Origin: Bathymodiolus brooksi | Taxonomy: Eukaryota > Mollusca > Bivalvia > Mytilida > Modiolidae | NCBI GenBank assembly: GCA_963680875.1 | Contig: OY804582.1 | Location: 48,688,646 to 48,752,645, forward strand | Length of the DNA stretch: 64,000 nt | Direction: 5' to 3' | Shown here: in pieces, positions 47,600-59,435 of the stretch | Numbering within the stretch: position 1 is the stretch's first letter | Layout: each line of letters starts with the position of its first letter | Notes under the pieces: model-generated | Database searches by the model: none | What the model was told of the DNA's origin: nothing | What the model saw: only the letters and a program-made list of their open reading frames with translations | Program-made: the position numbers and the translations under genes

Positions 47600-47902
47600 C
47601 ACTGTGTTGAATTTTAATTCTTTATTACCTGTGAAGGTGAATGTATCTGCAAACACCAGTTATAACATATTCACACTATTTCCTTGTCACATTGTATTTG
47701 TGTCAGTCCATATTGAGATATACAAGTTTGCAGACAGTTTCCATTCGTATTCAACTATTAAAGGTAAATTCAAATTATCGAAATACTTAAATAGATTTAC
47801 ACTATGCACTTTTCAAAAAAGAATCTGATAAACAAATATCAAAATAAATATATTTTAGATTTTAGTACCGTTTTGCATCCGGACCGACACTCTACTGACT
47901 TG

Positions 47903-48115
47903 GATCGTCATGGTCGTGATTGTATCGTAGTTGGAATTACAACTACCTATGCTATCGGTGCTCATCACCACTAACGTGTTCGAATCCAGCTAAGGTGAAG
48001 GGCACTCGATACATCATTATGGGGTAACATTTCCTCCACCAGTAAAACTGAAGGCAACGATATAGCTGAAATATTGTTGAAACTGGGGTTAAACACCATA
48101 ACCCTAATCCTAACT
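47903..48115 (+). mobile_element. tRNA-derived SINE with target-site duplication
   Basis: A pol III B-box-like GTTCGAATCC lies at 47,978-47,987. The 3' part has AGTAAAACTGAAGGCAACGA, TATAGCTGAAATATTGTTGA and GGGGTTAAACACCATAACCC, which I recognise as the 3' region of SINEs common in molluscs. The ends are flanked by 13-bp direct repeats, CTCTACTGACTTG (47,890-47,902) and CTCTATTGACTTG (48,116-48,128), differing at one base. Segmental copy A lacks the insertion. The A box is not clear. Confidence 0.82.
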
Positions 48116-48378
48116 CTCTATTGACTTGTTCTTCGGTGTCCTATTCACTCAACAAAATGGCAAAGAGATGATTGATTTTCTTAATTGATATATTAACGAT
48201 AACCATAAATACGGTACTAGGCTATCTAACAAACAGACCTCACTTAACTGAGGACACCAGCTAAATTTATTTAGAAAGATATTGGAAGACGTGGTTTGAA
48301 TAATCCTCACCAGGCACGCTTGAATATTATAGAAAATTGTATATCTTTGAGAGTAAGCAAACTAAGTAGCTTAAATAT

Positions 48379-48523
48379 ACAATATTGGTGAATTGACGGT
48401 AAATATAGAATTTATGTGGCGAGACTTAGAAACGGGGAAATGACGATCTTTTAGCGAGTCTTTCCATCCATTTTGTGCCGAGCCACATAAATTATATATT
48501 TACCGTCAATACACCAATATTGT
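48379..48523. mobile_element. Foldback element with 42-bp arms
   Basis: Left arm 48,379-48,420 and right arm 48,482-48,523 are inverted repeats matching at 40 of 42 positions, with a 61-bp centre. Absent from segmental copy A. Probably MITE-like. Confidence 0.82.
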
Positions 48524-48627
48524 ATTTATCCTGCAAGTAAATTTGCAAAAGAAAATGTTATTCAATTTAATAATAGAAAACAGATAACGGAAACCTCATT
48601 GGTACCTCAATAGTAGTTCCATTAAAG

Positions 48628-48797
48628 GGCGTGGCTTAATAGCGTTAATAGGTTAATGTAGAAAGTGCTATTATGACAGGGGTGTGGCTTAATAGCTTTA
48701 TTAGACTAATGTGAAAAGTGTTATTATGACAGGGGTGTGGCTTAATAGCTTTATTGGGCCAATGTGAAAAGTGTTATTATGACAATGTCATAATAAC
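48628..48797 (+). repeat. 53-bp tandem repeat, three units, ending in a palindrome
   Basis: GTGGCTTAATAG recurs at 48,631, 48,684 and 48,737 (period 53). The last unit ends in an inverted repeat with 11-bp arms, GTTATTATGAC/GTCATAATAAC, and a 3-bp centre (48,773-48,797). Confidence 0.85.
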
Positions 48798-49186
48798 GCA
48801 CCAGTTTATTTCAACCCTTTTAGTATGACAAATACCCAATTGTAGGATAAAACAAGTTAGCTAAAACTCCATCAAATCATCTATATCTGAGGAAGATGAA
48901 CTTAGTTTTAGCAATCAATACCTACTAACTGTACATTACAATACTACTTACACCATGTTAGTAATTGTCATCAACATGTAGTAGTCGCACTATATAATTT
49001 AATTTTAAATTGTTGGTACCACGATGGTGTTGATTGAACAGGAAAGTTAATGAGATATCATCATGCAAATTAAGGTTCATTTTCTTAAGGCATTAATATA
49101 CATTTTAACTTATATATAAATGTCGCTGAAAGGAAACTAAAAATGTGACCTTTAAGAGGAGTTGTCCTCTTTAGGCAGTGATTTGC

Positions 49187-49206
49187 TATATATATATATA
49201 TATATA
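49187..49206. repeat. (TA)10 microsatellite
   Basis: Pure TA dinucleotide run. Confidence 0.95.
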
Positions 49207-51939
49207 CCTTATGGTATGTAAGACTGTGCTAAAGTGGATGGATTCGGCTGACATTGTCGAGATATTGTAGATTTTTTTTAAATATTGGTTCCAGTTGTTT
49301 ATATTTTACGTCCTAATTTTTGTGGGACAAGTAGCACTGAAAGTATCAATTATACAACAATTTTCCCAGCAATAATATAGTGAATACCACCTATAATGTC
49401 AGTTACAGATCACTGTTAGAGGCCGATGTTACAGGTCGTGGTTACACGCCGATGTTACAGACCGCTGTGCTAATAGCGAGTTTTACAGTAATTTGACCCA
49501 TATTTGTGACAAGGTTAATATCTTTCACATATTCGCAATTAATGGAAACATTATTCAAACTCTTTCTCAAACCAGTGTATATTACAGAAAAAAACATCAC
49601 AATTCGTACTTAATATATTTTGCGCTAAATGACCAGTTCGCTCTCGTATAAAATGTTCATCACACGTCATCTGCTGAGAATCTATCGCTGTATATATTCA
49701 TCTGAGAAGTCACGCACAATGTGTTTTGTAGCTTCAAATGCCAAAATTCCACGTAAGACTTGATACGATATTAATGTGGAAAGTGTGTTTGTCGATTGGC
49801 GTTTGAATGCCTGCACATACTTGTTTGTATAAATATTGCATACCTTTGTTAAATAACCAATCTGCCTTTACTGACGAAAGCTGTGTTGATCAACTTGGGG
49901 AGCGAAATCAAATCCAATGATATGTGTACCACAATTACCTGATATTGTTTGACCTCGAGGGAATATATGATTTTCATAAATTCGCACGCAATTGACAATA
50001 ATAGGATGTATGTTTTAAATATTTATTTATTAAAATGTCTTTTTAATGGAGTTTGGATAATAATACCATTATTTTTTTAGATTATATTTTATGATATTAA
50101 TTAACAAGAATAAAACTTAAGCACATACATTTATTTATTTTTTATATTTGATATTGAATGAAAGGCACACTCGATTGGCGATATATAAATCAATAAATCC
50201 ATTTTAAAGTTGTAGTTGGATTACATGTCATACCATTTGTTTTTGCAACGATACTATTATTGTACCAGTTTGATATATTACTATTGAAACAAAAGAAGTT
50301 GCTTATGTTAGACATATCGCATTTCATTTTGCGCATCTCGGCCTTCATTCGAGTACTCAGGCTGAAAAGGAAACCTGCTATGTCCAATACGGGCCGCTTC
50401 TTTTGTTTCAAAAATGCTGTATGATTTACTAACAGCTATTCACAGCCGGTGAAGTATATTAATAGGATATCTGATAACTATTACACCACCATAGTTTGAT
50501 ATGGGACATCATATTCCAAATAAGCATCTGTGTTATTCCCTTATTTAGATGAAACATATAGGCTTACTACCACATCTAAAAGCTTTGGATCACTAGTTTA
50601 ATGATTTGTTCGATACAATACTGTTCTGGAAGAAAAGCAGTAGTCCTGTCCATTTGTATTGAGCCCATGGTTCCCTGATGCTAAGTGGAAATCATGACTA
50701 TGAAAGTTGTGCGATGGCCAGTATATCTTTGTTAACTGCTACGGGTCGTCTGTTTCACAAATGACCACATATATTTTCTGTTTTTCTTTCCGGAGCACTT
50801 GAGTTCGTCCGTTGTTTTTTTTCTTGTCTTAGTGCGTTCGTGTTGCTCATGTTGTCAAATTATATCACGTCATTAGTTCCGTGTTGTGATGTTAGGTACC
50901 TTTTCCGTGTAAAAAGGACGTTCGATTCGGCTCGACTCCAAATTCTATGGTAGGGGGTTCATTTTGATATTTATTTTATTGGTGGTGTGTTACATATACT
51001 GGTGTCCAAAACCATTTGATGTTGTCCGAGTTTCTGTTCTTTTATCTCCATGTTTGCACTGATGTTGGTTTGTGTCACTTCAGATTTGGAATGCGTGCCT
51101 TCAGCATGGTCTAAGCGCTTTCATTTATATACAGAAACAACTACTTGTTGCGTTGGCGTATACAAATAAATTGTAGGTCTATATGTAATAGACATTTACA
51201 TATATCTACTGATTCCTCGTCTACTTTAACAAGAACAACTAATTAATAGTAATATATAAGTACTAATCTATGTATAATGATCTCATGAAGGTTATCCTAA
51301 TCTGTGAAATCATTATTAATCATGGGGTTCTTATTTTCGTGGATTCCATGGAATTCGTGGTTCACATTAAGCATAAAGAATAAAATCCAACGACATATTT
51401 TTTTCCATATTGACTATAGCCTATAATGCTTGAAACCACGAATTCAAGAAGCCAAGGATCACTGCATTGTGTAGAAATCACGAATAGTGGTGCTAACGAA
51501 CAAAAGTACTTTCACAGGGTATAGAATTGTAAACTGTTGGTGTGTATGTTATGGAAGTTTTAAGCTATGAAACAAATAAATAATGGCGTATGAATTTCGA
51601 ACCGGTTATACATTCGTAGTTTTCTGTGTAGTGTTTTGTATATCACTGTTTGGCCCTTTTCCGTTTATCCTTTAGCCGTATTAGTTTTTGTTCTTCTGCC
51701 ATTTACGGCTTCTGATCACCTCTTATATATCGTCAAATCTTTCTTACGTACATATTACAGATCATCTTTGGGAGGATATGGAACCTATGCCTATCATGCT
51801 TACGTAATCATGCCTACATGATAAGTGTTGTATACCTAACTGCTACGTGGAAACACCGACCTAAATATTATCCTCCACCAATATAATTTCTTTCCAATGA
51901 GCTTGTTATCCTGTCTATCCTGTCCTGTGTTCATTCTAG
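49207..51939. repeat. Diverged repeats including two retroelement 3' tails, no gene
   Basis: 49,160-50,180 has no copy A counterpart and no gene; GTTACAG and related motifs repeat at 49,400-49,470. 50,180-50,830 matches 32,420-32,960. 3' tails of the YIDDVLSLN-type retroelement lie at 50,800-51,070 and 51,600-51,760. 51,240-51,470 has CGTGGATT repeats as at 36,960. Confidence 0.5.
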
Positions 51940-52690
51940 GAAGACTTCACACAGGAGATCCTCAAGGAAACTGAAAAGAATTCTAATCCGATCCTTTAAT
52001 TTCAAGTTCCGCTATATAGATGATGTCCTATCACTAAATAAGGTTGATGATTTTGTCGATTGCATCTATGTCATTGAGTTTGAGATAAAGGATACACAGA
52101 TATAGCGAGGTATACTTCATACATTGACCTACACCTTGACATTGACTGTGACGACTCGTTAAGAACGGAATTTTACGACAACAGAGATGATTTCAATAGT
52201 TTCATTGTGAGCTCTCTATTTATATATTTGAATATGTGACAACATTACAACAACACCGCCATGTGGAATATATCTCTCAGTTGATCCGATATTCATGAGT
52301 CTGTGTTTCCTATTATGATTTACTTGATATCGTGTTATTACTGGCAAAGAAGCAGCTACTGAATCAATTATTTCTAATGGTTAAGATGACTTGCTTACGG
52401 AATAGCTGTGCTACAAATGACTGCAAATATGTTATGTTTGTTGTTCATGACTTATCACTGGGTGTGTAGCAAGAGTAACACGACAGGTGCCACATATGGA
52501 ACATGAACTGCTTACCCTTGTGAAGCACATGTGTTCACCTCTGGGTTTATGTAGGGTTCCTGTTGCTCGCTCTTTTGTTTTCTGTGTAATGTTATTGTTT
52601 GTTCTTTTTCGTTTGGTCATTCCATCGTCTTTGCTTCTTCGATTTACGGAATCTAGTTACCCCCCTGGTTTCTTCACACTTTTCCTACCT
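51940..52690 (+). pseudogene. Reverse transcriptase pseudogene of the YIDDVLSLN-type family, copy C, with 3' tail
   Basis: Plus strand reads EDFTQEILKETEKN, then, frame-shifted, RSFNFKFRYIDDVLSLNKVD with the YIDD catalytic box intact at 52,013-52,024, and DFVDCIYVIEFEIKDT before a stop. Later pieces are FTTTEMISI-like frame noise, ISQLIRYS and LLNQLFLMVKM. The 3' tail (52,490-52,690) has CAGGTGCCACATATGGA, TTTTCTGTGTAATG and CTTCGATTTACGGAATC. It is the best preserved catalytic region of the family in the window, but still broken. Copy A (37,330) has YIDH. Confidence 0.82.
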
Positions 52691-54039
52691 TGATATTCGT
52701 TCTTGTAATAGATGTTAAAGAGTTCTTGAATTTTCCACCCTTTTTAAAGTATTTCTCTGACCTCACATTATTATTCGGACAGTTGATTATTATTTTGTTC
52801 TTGTGTAAATGAACATTAGCTTTTATCATTGTATGTTTAACAACGTGTTTAAATATTGTTGAACGTTCGGGAAAATAACCAATGTTGTAGTTTTTGATCA
52901 ATTCTGTCTAACAACCTGGCTACCGTGATTATACTACTAATCTATATAATTAATACATATATGACTCTTGACAATGTATGTTCAGAACTGACGAATACAT
53001 GAACTTTGAAAGTATAGTCTCGCAATACAACCAACAAGTAACTAACCGACGGCAAGTAATTACAAATAATACAGACCATAGGTGATAATTTGGAGATCTT
53101 AAAATCACGAAATATAATTGAGAATCGATGGGGCATATGCTAATACATTTTTTTTTTCGTTTTAATTGTGATATTTGTTATCCAATTTGGCTTTGTAGCT
53201 ATCAAACATGGAAAGAATATAAAATAAAAACGCTTTTGCATATGGAAATGTATTACGTAAGAGAATACATTTTTATGCATAACGTTGATTGTTTTGTTTT
53301 AATCTACAGTTATAGTGTATGCTCCATTACGTAATAAACGGAATATTGATTTATATATGTTCTTAATTTAACTCATTCTCGAATAAGTGTTTGAGACGAC
53401 AAATCACAGAAAGATCGAACCTTACATGTAAAGTATGAAAACGCTGGCATTATTTTACTATGAATGGAATTAATATTAACATTAATATGGTACACAAAAG
53501 AGTCAGTCATTATTTTACTATGCATGGTATTAATATCTACAGATAACATGAACTTCTGGAGAACCTAAGATGACACAATGCTACTGGCCCATATTCCTTA
53601 TACCACCTTGTATGCAAAATCTGACGCAGACCAACTCGCACAGAGCTATCAGACTCACCTAACATCGATAGTTACCCTATTCAGGAAAGACAAACATCAC
53701 TAATCTTCGAAATGCAAGCTTGTCTATTACATGCACGGTATCGCACTCATATTACCTAGCAACATAGTAGGCCTATTTTGCAACAATACAGTTCTTACCA
53801 TCACACAACACGTATTTCACCATAACAAGGTACACTAGTCCTAACTCACCATTACCATCAATGAGATGACTTTAAAATGAGCAAAAGTCTTCGAAGTCGA
53901 CACCATCCTCCTTTAATTTCCCTAAGCATTTGCCGAGGTATCACACCGTCGCACATATTGTATTATCTAGAATACTTCAACCTCAATCCCACAACAAACA
54001 AATTCGAGAATAGAAAATCGAGCGTTACAATCAAAGTTA
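52691..54039. repeat. Diverged repeat shared with copy A, no gene
   Basis: Matches 38,010-39,470 in blocks. A short local duplication at about 53,440-53,540 repeats ATTATTTTACTATG. Confidence 0.55.
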
Positions 54040-54225
54040 ATGTTTGAACGCTAGTCCCATGTCTTCTTGGTGTATCTCAATTACAAGACACATATTCTGA
54101 CCTATATCAAAGACATACCAGAAACAGCAACATCATCCAAGACAAAATTGCTTGTAGGTGATAGCCTGCTGTTCCGGTCCATCATAACTAGGTTGACAGC
54201 CACTTGTCCCACAAAGATCTAGTAT
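54040..54225 (+). pseudogene. RT fragment of a CR1/jockey-like LINE, copy C
   Basis: One plus frame (from 54,097) reads LTYIKDIPETATSSKTKLL, then VGDSLLFRSIITR. This aligns with FINDLP...LFADDSLLFR. The catalytic ADD is VGD here. It stays in frame over about 35 codons, which supports the weaker copy at 39,480-39,650. Confidence 0.78.
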
Positions 54226-54909
54226 CACTAGAAGATTGAGAAAACCAATAGCTAATGAGCTATTGTATTTTAGAAAGATTGCTATATCACTTGACACACG
54301 CGCTCGATTTCTGGTGGCTTCATTCCCAATTCAATTCTACGGGGTCAATATCGGTTATTTCTCACAATACCATTTGACACGTGAACATAATCATTTAATT
54401 TTAATTGGCTATCCGGTCTATTCACTCTGGTTTTGTTGCTCTCAAAGACTTATGGATTGTTTTTTATTTTCTTATTTTGGCGTACTCTATAAAGGTTATT
54501 CCAGAAACGTTTCGCGCGTTCTGAATTATATATCTATATATTTATTGGAAGTATACGACAATATTGTATGTCGTAGACATAATTCTTTCATATAATTATA
54601 CAATTAGGTATTTTCTTTATACAGTTAGCAAAATCTGCTCCAGAGAGACATTTGTTTATGATAACCCCTTCGGTTATTTTTTTCAATGACTTTACACGTG
54701 TCAGATTTGAAATGGTTAATTTGGCTAATAACGTTTCCATATCAATATGGATGGAAATAACTTTTTAGATCAGATCTCCGCATTCAGAATTGTATGTATG
54801 CACAATATCTTTATAGTGGCAATAAACTCCAGTGCAAGTTTTAAACAATGTATTAAGCGTATCGGCAAAAATGCGTTCCATAAAAAAATAGACGAAGATG
54901 ACATTCCAC
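54226..54909. other. Region with a 119-residue ORF of doubtful reality
   Basis: The plus ORF at 54,236-54,595 is the longest one not tied to a mobile element. I recognise no domain, and it begins inside the decaying LINE repeat. Its first residues (RKPIANELLYFRK) and hydrophobic C-terminal half (LWFCCSQRLMDCFLFSYFG) give no family. It is more likely chance. Confidence 0.2.
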
Positions 54910-55195
54910 CCTCGGTTTTTTGGTGGTGTCCGGGTTGCTAATTTGTATTTGTTGGGGTTTTTTTGTAATGTCATTTTGTATGTCGAAGTTCCGTCTTAGA
55001 TGTTCGTTTCAGCTTTACCTCTACTTGCTTGTAGAAGAGCTCACGTCTTATGCTTGTTGTGTTTTGTTGTTGATAGTGGTGTCCAACACATGTTTTGTTT
55101 TGTTTTTGTTTTGTTTGTCTTCGGCTTGTGTACCCTATGCTGTCAGTTTCTCTGGATTGTCCATTTTTGATTACCCCGTCGGTATTTTGTAACGT
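54910..55195 (+). mobile_element. 3' tail of the YIDDVLSLN-type retroelement, diverged copy
   Basis: TTTTTTGGTGGTGTCCGGGT, GTTGATAGTGGTGTCCAACA, CTATGCTGTCAGTTTCTCTG and GATTACCCCGTCGGTATTTT follow the order of the tail in other copies. The 90-residue ORF here is incidental. Confidence 0.55.
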
Positions 55196-55390
55196 TTGTG
55201 GTAAAACACAATAAAGGGCAATGCTGTGTTGCAGCAGAGCTGAAAATTCAAGTACTGTTATTCTTGAAAGCAACATGTTTTCTATGATCTATAATGTCTG
55301 AAGTTGATATGATGTTAAGATTACTCAGAAATACTTGCTAGTTCTCTAATTAATTAACATTTATTCACAAGATTATAAGTACACCCTTAA

Positions 55391-55437
55391 ATATAGTTAC
55401 GGACACTACATGGTTTTTGAAGTGTCCGTAACCATAT
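55391..55437. repeat. Hairpin with 17-bp arms
   Basis: ATATAGTTACGGACACT and AGTGTCCGTAACCATAT pair at 16 of 17 positions around a 13-base loop. A related half-site, GGTTACGGACCCTACAG, lies near 55,572. Function unknown. Confidence 0.7.
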
Positions 55438-58400
55438 TTTCTGTTCTGCAGTTTTTATTTTGTCTACAATTGTTCATGTTTTGACTGATTATAGCTACTC
55501 TGTGTATTTTACATCTTCAAACATGAAAATATCAATATTTTGACAATGTTTTCTAGAAGATTTTTTAACTGGTTACGGACCCTACAGATTATGATAGGGA
55601 CATTTTTTGGACTTTGAAATACAAATAAACAAAATTTTAATCTAATATCCTACTGAAATGGATTTTTTATTAACTTGTTTTATTTGATGAGTGGAAAACA
55701 TAATTTTTTTTGTATGAAACTAGGTGTTTTATTATGCTTAAGCTTCACATAACGAATGGGAGAAATTCGTGTCTAAAACTATATAACGAAACATACCTTT
55801 TGGATAAAGCCTGATAATTTCTCCAATTGATATCCAATTTTCATGAATTTGGTATCAAGTTAATCCTGATTAATTGTTCTAAAAATTTATTTTAAAATAG
55901 TTTTGTTGTTTTCCTATTTTGAAAAGTAAATTTTGGTGTAAAAATAAACAAATGTCAAATGCAACAGCATAACGCCTTATTTGTGCAAATTTTTCGGTAC
56001 TCTTTTGCCTGCTACTCAAAAGCTATGAGAGATATCTTCTTGACATTTTGTATGCAACGTCTGTGTTTCACCATCCAAAACATGATATTAAAGTGATACC
56101 TTTAAATTCAATGGAAGTATGTTAATATTGCACATAGCACACTTCTTTTGTGTATGAGCCCTATATTGTGCCGTTTGAATACACTTAGACACAACATCAA
56201 GTAAAGGAACAGCTTTTGTATGGTTATTCTGCATATTGTGTTATTTTGTTTCATAAGCAATCACGTTTGTCTCGCTTTTCTATTAATACTGTGTATTTAA
56301 AATGTGGCAATCTATGGCGTTGTCTATTCAAAGTCGGACGTAAATTTCTAATGTACAGAAAGAATGTGTAGTTTGCATTTGTTTTTCTTTTGTTTTATAT
56401 ATGTATGTAATAACTTATCTAGTTTTCTTACATAATATTCGGCACTATCTCCCATTTATACTGACTAAATATTAAACCAAACGTTTTGAAAACGAATCTG
56501 ATGTTCCAATTTCTCTCCTTTATATACATAATTGTTTCCATTTATCTTACAATGTTCGTTCGTGAGTCATAACTACTTTTTTGTTTAAATATATTGTGCT
56601 TGTCATTTGAGACCATTTTTGTAATCAACCTTTATTATATAACATCTACACTACTGTCATACAACATCCAGTATATTATATATTGTACTAATTATCATTT
56701 TGACATTGACATTAAAATGAACTATATTCTATACCGCAAATTAATAATAATTGCACTATTTATTAATTATAAATTGTAATAATTTATATATCATGTCAAT
56801 CCGGAACACTGACTACTGGCTGGATGATACCATCAATGACTAAAATTCCACAAGTAGATGTATCTGGAAAAAGTAAAGTTTATATTCATCACTCATAGAT
56901 ATAGCTAAGGGAATTGATATATGTGGTATAGTGTGCATGTTTTGTTTTTCATTTTATTATACTAGAGACGATATCATTGTCTTAAACTTTATAACATTTG
57001 TTTTTTTTAATTTTTCCATGTCGGCTGTTTTGTGTCGTGAAATACTGATAACATTAACTATCGAAATACACAGCTAGTGCCGTAAATTAATATGGGTTAT
57101 ATTGATAGTTAATAAAAAAAAACATAGTTTTGCTATGGTCTATTGTATTCCAAATGAAAACCTTTGTTATTGCAATAATCCAATTACAATATAAGTTTAT
57201 GACCAGCTATTATTTAAACAAAAGACTAGTACAATAATTTGACTTACTATTTGTAACGATAACTGCCCGTTAATAGTGTTGTTTGATATTGTTGTCACTT
57301 ATTATTGTAAACACTTGTCTTAAGGAAGTGCAATATACATATTAAAGGGGATGTGAGTACATTTGTTACGTCCAAGTATATAAACGAGCAACGTTACAAC
57401 ATATAATAACATAGGATTACAATAACGACCCATGGTTACCGTAATTTGACGTTGTAATTTAAATATTTACAGCATGCATTGACTTGTCGAGGTAAATGCA
57501 CATGGAAATAAAAAAGGTGTCACAGTAAACGTTCAGTGGTTGTAGGAAATTAACTCTTGTTAAACAACACAAGTAAAACATATCATGTATTAAGCATAAT
57601 TTCGACATAAGGAGAAATGTGGAACCATTTGCTTATCTAAGATGGCGACATGGCGATATCTGCATTATCTGAACAAATATATTTACCAAGCACATGCATG
57701 CTATAGTTTCCGGAACTGTAAATGATCCAATAAATCAAGCCAAATTAAATAACAAATAATGTAAACAGTGAACTATTCAGAGGTGGCAAACCCCTACTGC
57801 CCTTACAAATCCATGTAAACATGTCTGAAATGCACTACAATAATTGAATTTACCACAATTTAACAATGGAACGTGGCCGTAGCTTTCCTGGAGTCGATGT
57901 GGATTTCTGAACTATGCATAAAGTAATATTAAAACCTTCTATTTCTAGCTTGTTCATTCTAGGTTTCCACATTGACTACACAATAATTATGTGTATATCC
58001 TTTTACTTCTAAGAAAATGCATACAATTAAATAGAACTAAGAAAGGGATATCTTCACTAACTATCAAAATCGGCGTCACATTTTGAAGAAGAAAAAATAA
58101 ATAGAAATTGTTTATACAATGTGTGTGATATTTTACTAAAACATACCTCACCCTTTCTTAAAATGTTTGTATGGCATAACTCGCATGTTTATGTTTTACA
58201 GAATTCCTACCTATTCACATCTTTGTACGACGTGCTACCCCATATATCATCATTCATCCGAAATATCAATGTCATCGACAATCGTAATATTTGATCTATG
58301 AAATCCTCAAAATGAGTACATTGATGCGTTTATATTCTAAGTTTTCGAGGACTGTACTCATATAAACATATAATTCCTGTGACTGATACTTTAGTTATAG

Positions 58401-59435
58401 ATGATTCGTATTTGACGTTGAGTGGTTTCTATACTAGCCTATTTCACTGGGAAAAACGGGTGTTTACATCGTCATAGCTTCAACACTTTAATACGATATA
58501 TTAAGCACATTCTCTCAAATACTCCGAAATCTGAACTCGCGATTACTGCTATGAGTACTTTTGTTTACATGCGTCATGGAAACTGATATTGCATGATACC
58601 AGATTTTGACCGACATTAGATTGATTGCAGAGTATGAACTGGTGGACTTTAACTTTACTTCAGTATTAAACTAGGATTTCCCTTCTTTCTTATCCCCAAT
58701 CAGAAGACAGGTATTCTCTCATTCTTGGAAAAGGTCATTCCTTCCATTTCTACTCACCGTTCCTGTATTTAATGAAATGTGTATTGCTGCTAACAAAAAC
58801 GTTGAGTATTCTGAGAAAGAAAGGGAATAAAACTAATGGCCTAATGCAATATGATGCTTAATGTACATGCGTAGTATTTACCTCTCCCACATTATCACTA
58901 TCATTAAGTCATGGAAAATGTGGAAACAATAATTTTGCTTGTACTATATATACTCCAGAAATTGTGTGACGTGAATAAAGCAATTATCGCTTACAAAACA
59001 CGAAAGCAAAAAATGAAAAATCCAACGCACGATACTAATACAATAATAATTATCTCCCTTTAATCGACGTTATTGTATCCAACAACTACAAGTATAATAC
59101 CCAAACAACATTGTTTGCAATTCATGTATTTGGAATGTAATGGTATTCAAATAATGCTTGTTTGTTTTTGCTTGCTTACATTTGGAATATTCCTTCAATA
59201 TTACAGTTGTTCGAATAGTACGTTTGACATTTATAAATGCTCAGGAAAAAAAATCCAGTTTTTAAATGAACAATTTATTTTTCTAGATGTACATTATACA
59301 CACTCTGACAATCAATTTATAAAAGGTTTGTTCATTATTGAAAAAAGTTATCCATTAGGTCTCTGTGTTAATCATATTCTCTGAAGTGTACAGCACTGTC
59401 TGGAATTGTTCTGTATAGTAATAGAAACTTTAAAA
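55438..59435. other. Least repetitive stretch, no gene supported
   Basis: AT-rich DNA with no sequence that I could match elsewhere in the window. ORFs at 56,594-56,779 and 59,073-59,384 have no recognisable domain, no codon bias visible by eye and no partner exons. Introns, enhancers or a long non-coding RNA could not be judged. Confidence 0.45.

Larger units (their letters stand above)
47600..54225. repeat. Diverged segmental repeat, copy C
   Basis: Colinear with copy A (30,800-39,650) in the blocks listed there. It carries its own insertions: a SINE (47,903-48,115), a foldback (48,379-48,523), a 53-bp tandem repeat (48,628-48,797) and about 1 kb at 49,160-50,180. It lacks the MITE-like copy c and the 33.3-36.9-kb cluster. 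Confidence 0.75.

Noticed and set aside
49160..50180. Possible host promoter or exon region in the copy C-specific insert
   Set aside because: Only a TA microsatellite and short GTTACAG-type motifs are visible; nothing supports a gene.
54236..54595. 119-residue plus ORF, the longest outside mobile elements
   Set aside because: No domain, no visible exon structure, and it starts within decayed repeat DNA. Kept only as a low-confidence region note.
59073..59384. 103-residue plus ORF with a hydrophobic stretch (LVCFCLLTFGIFLQYYS)
   Set aside because: No recognisable family and no supporting context; an ORF of this length is plausible by chance in 4 kb of AT-rich DNA on six frames.
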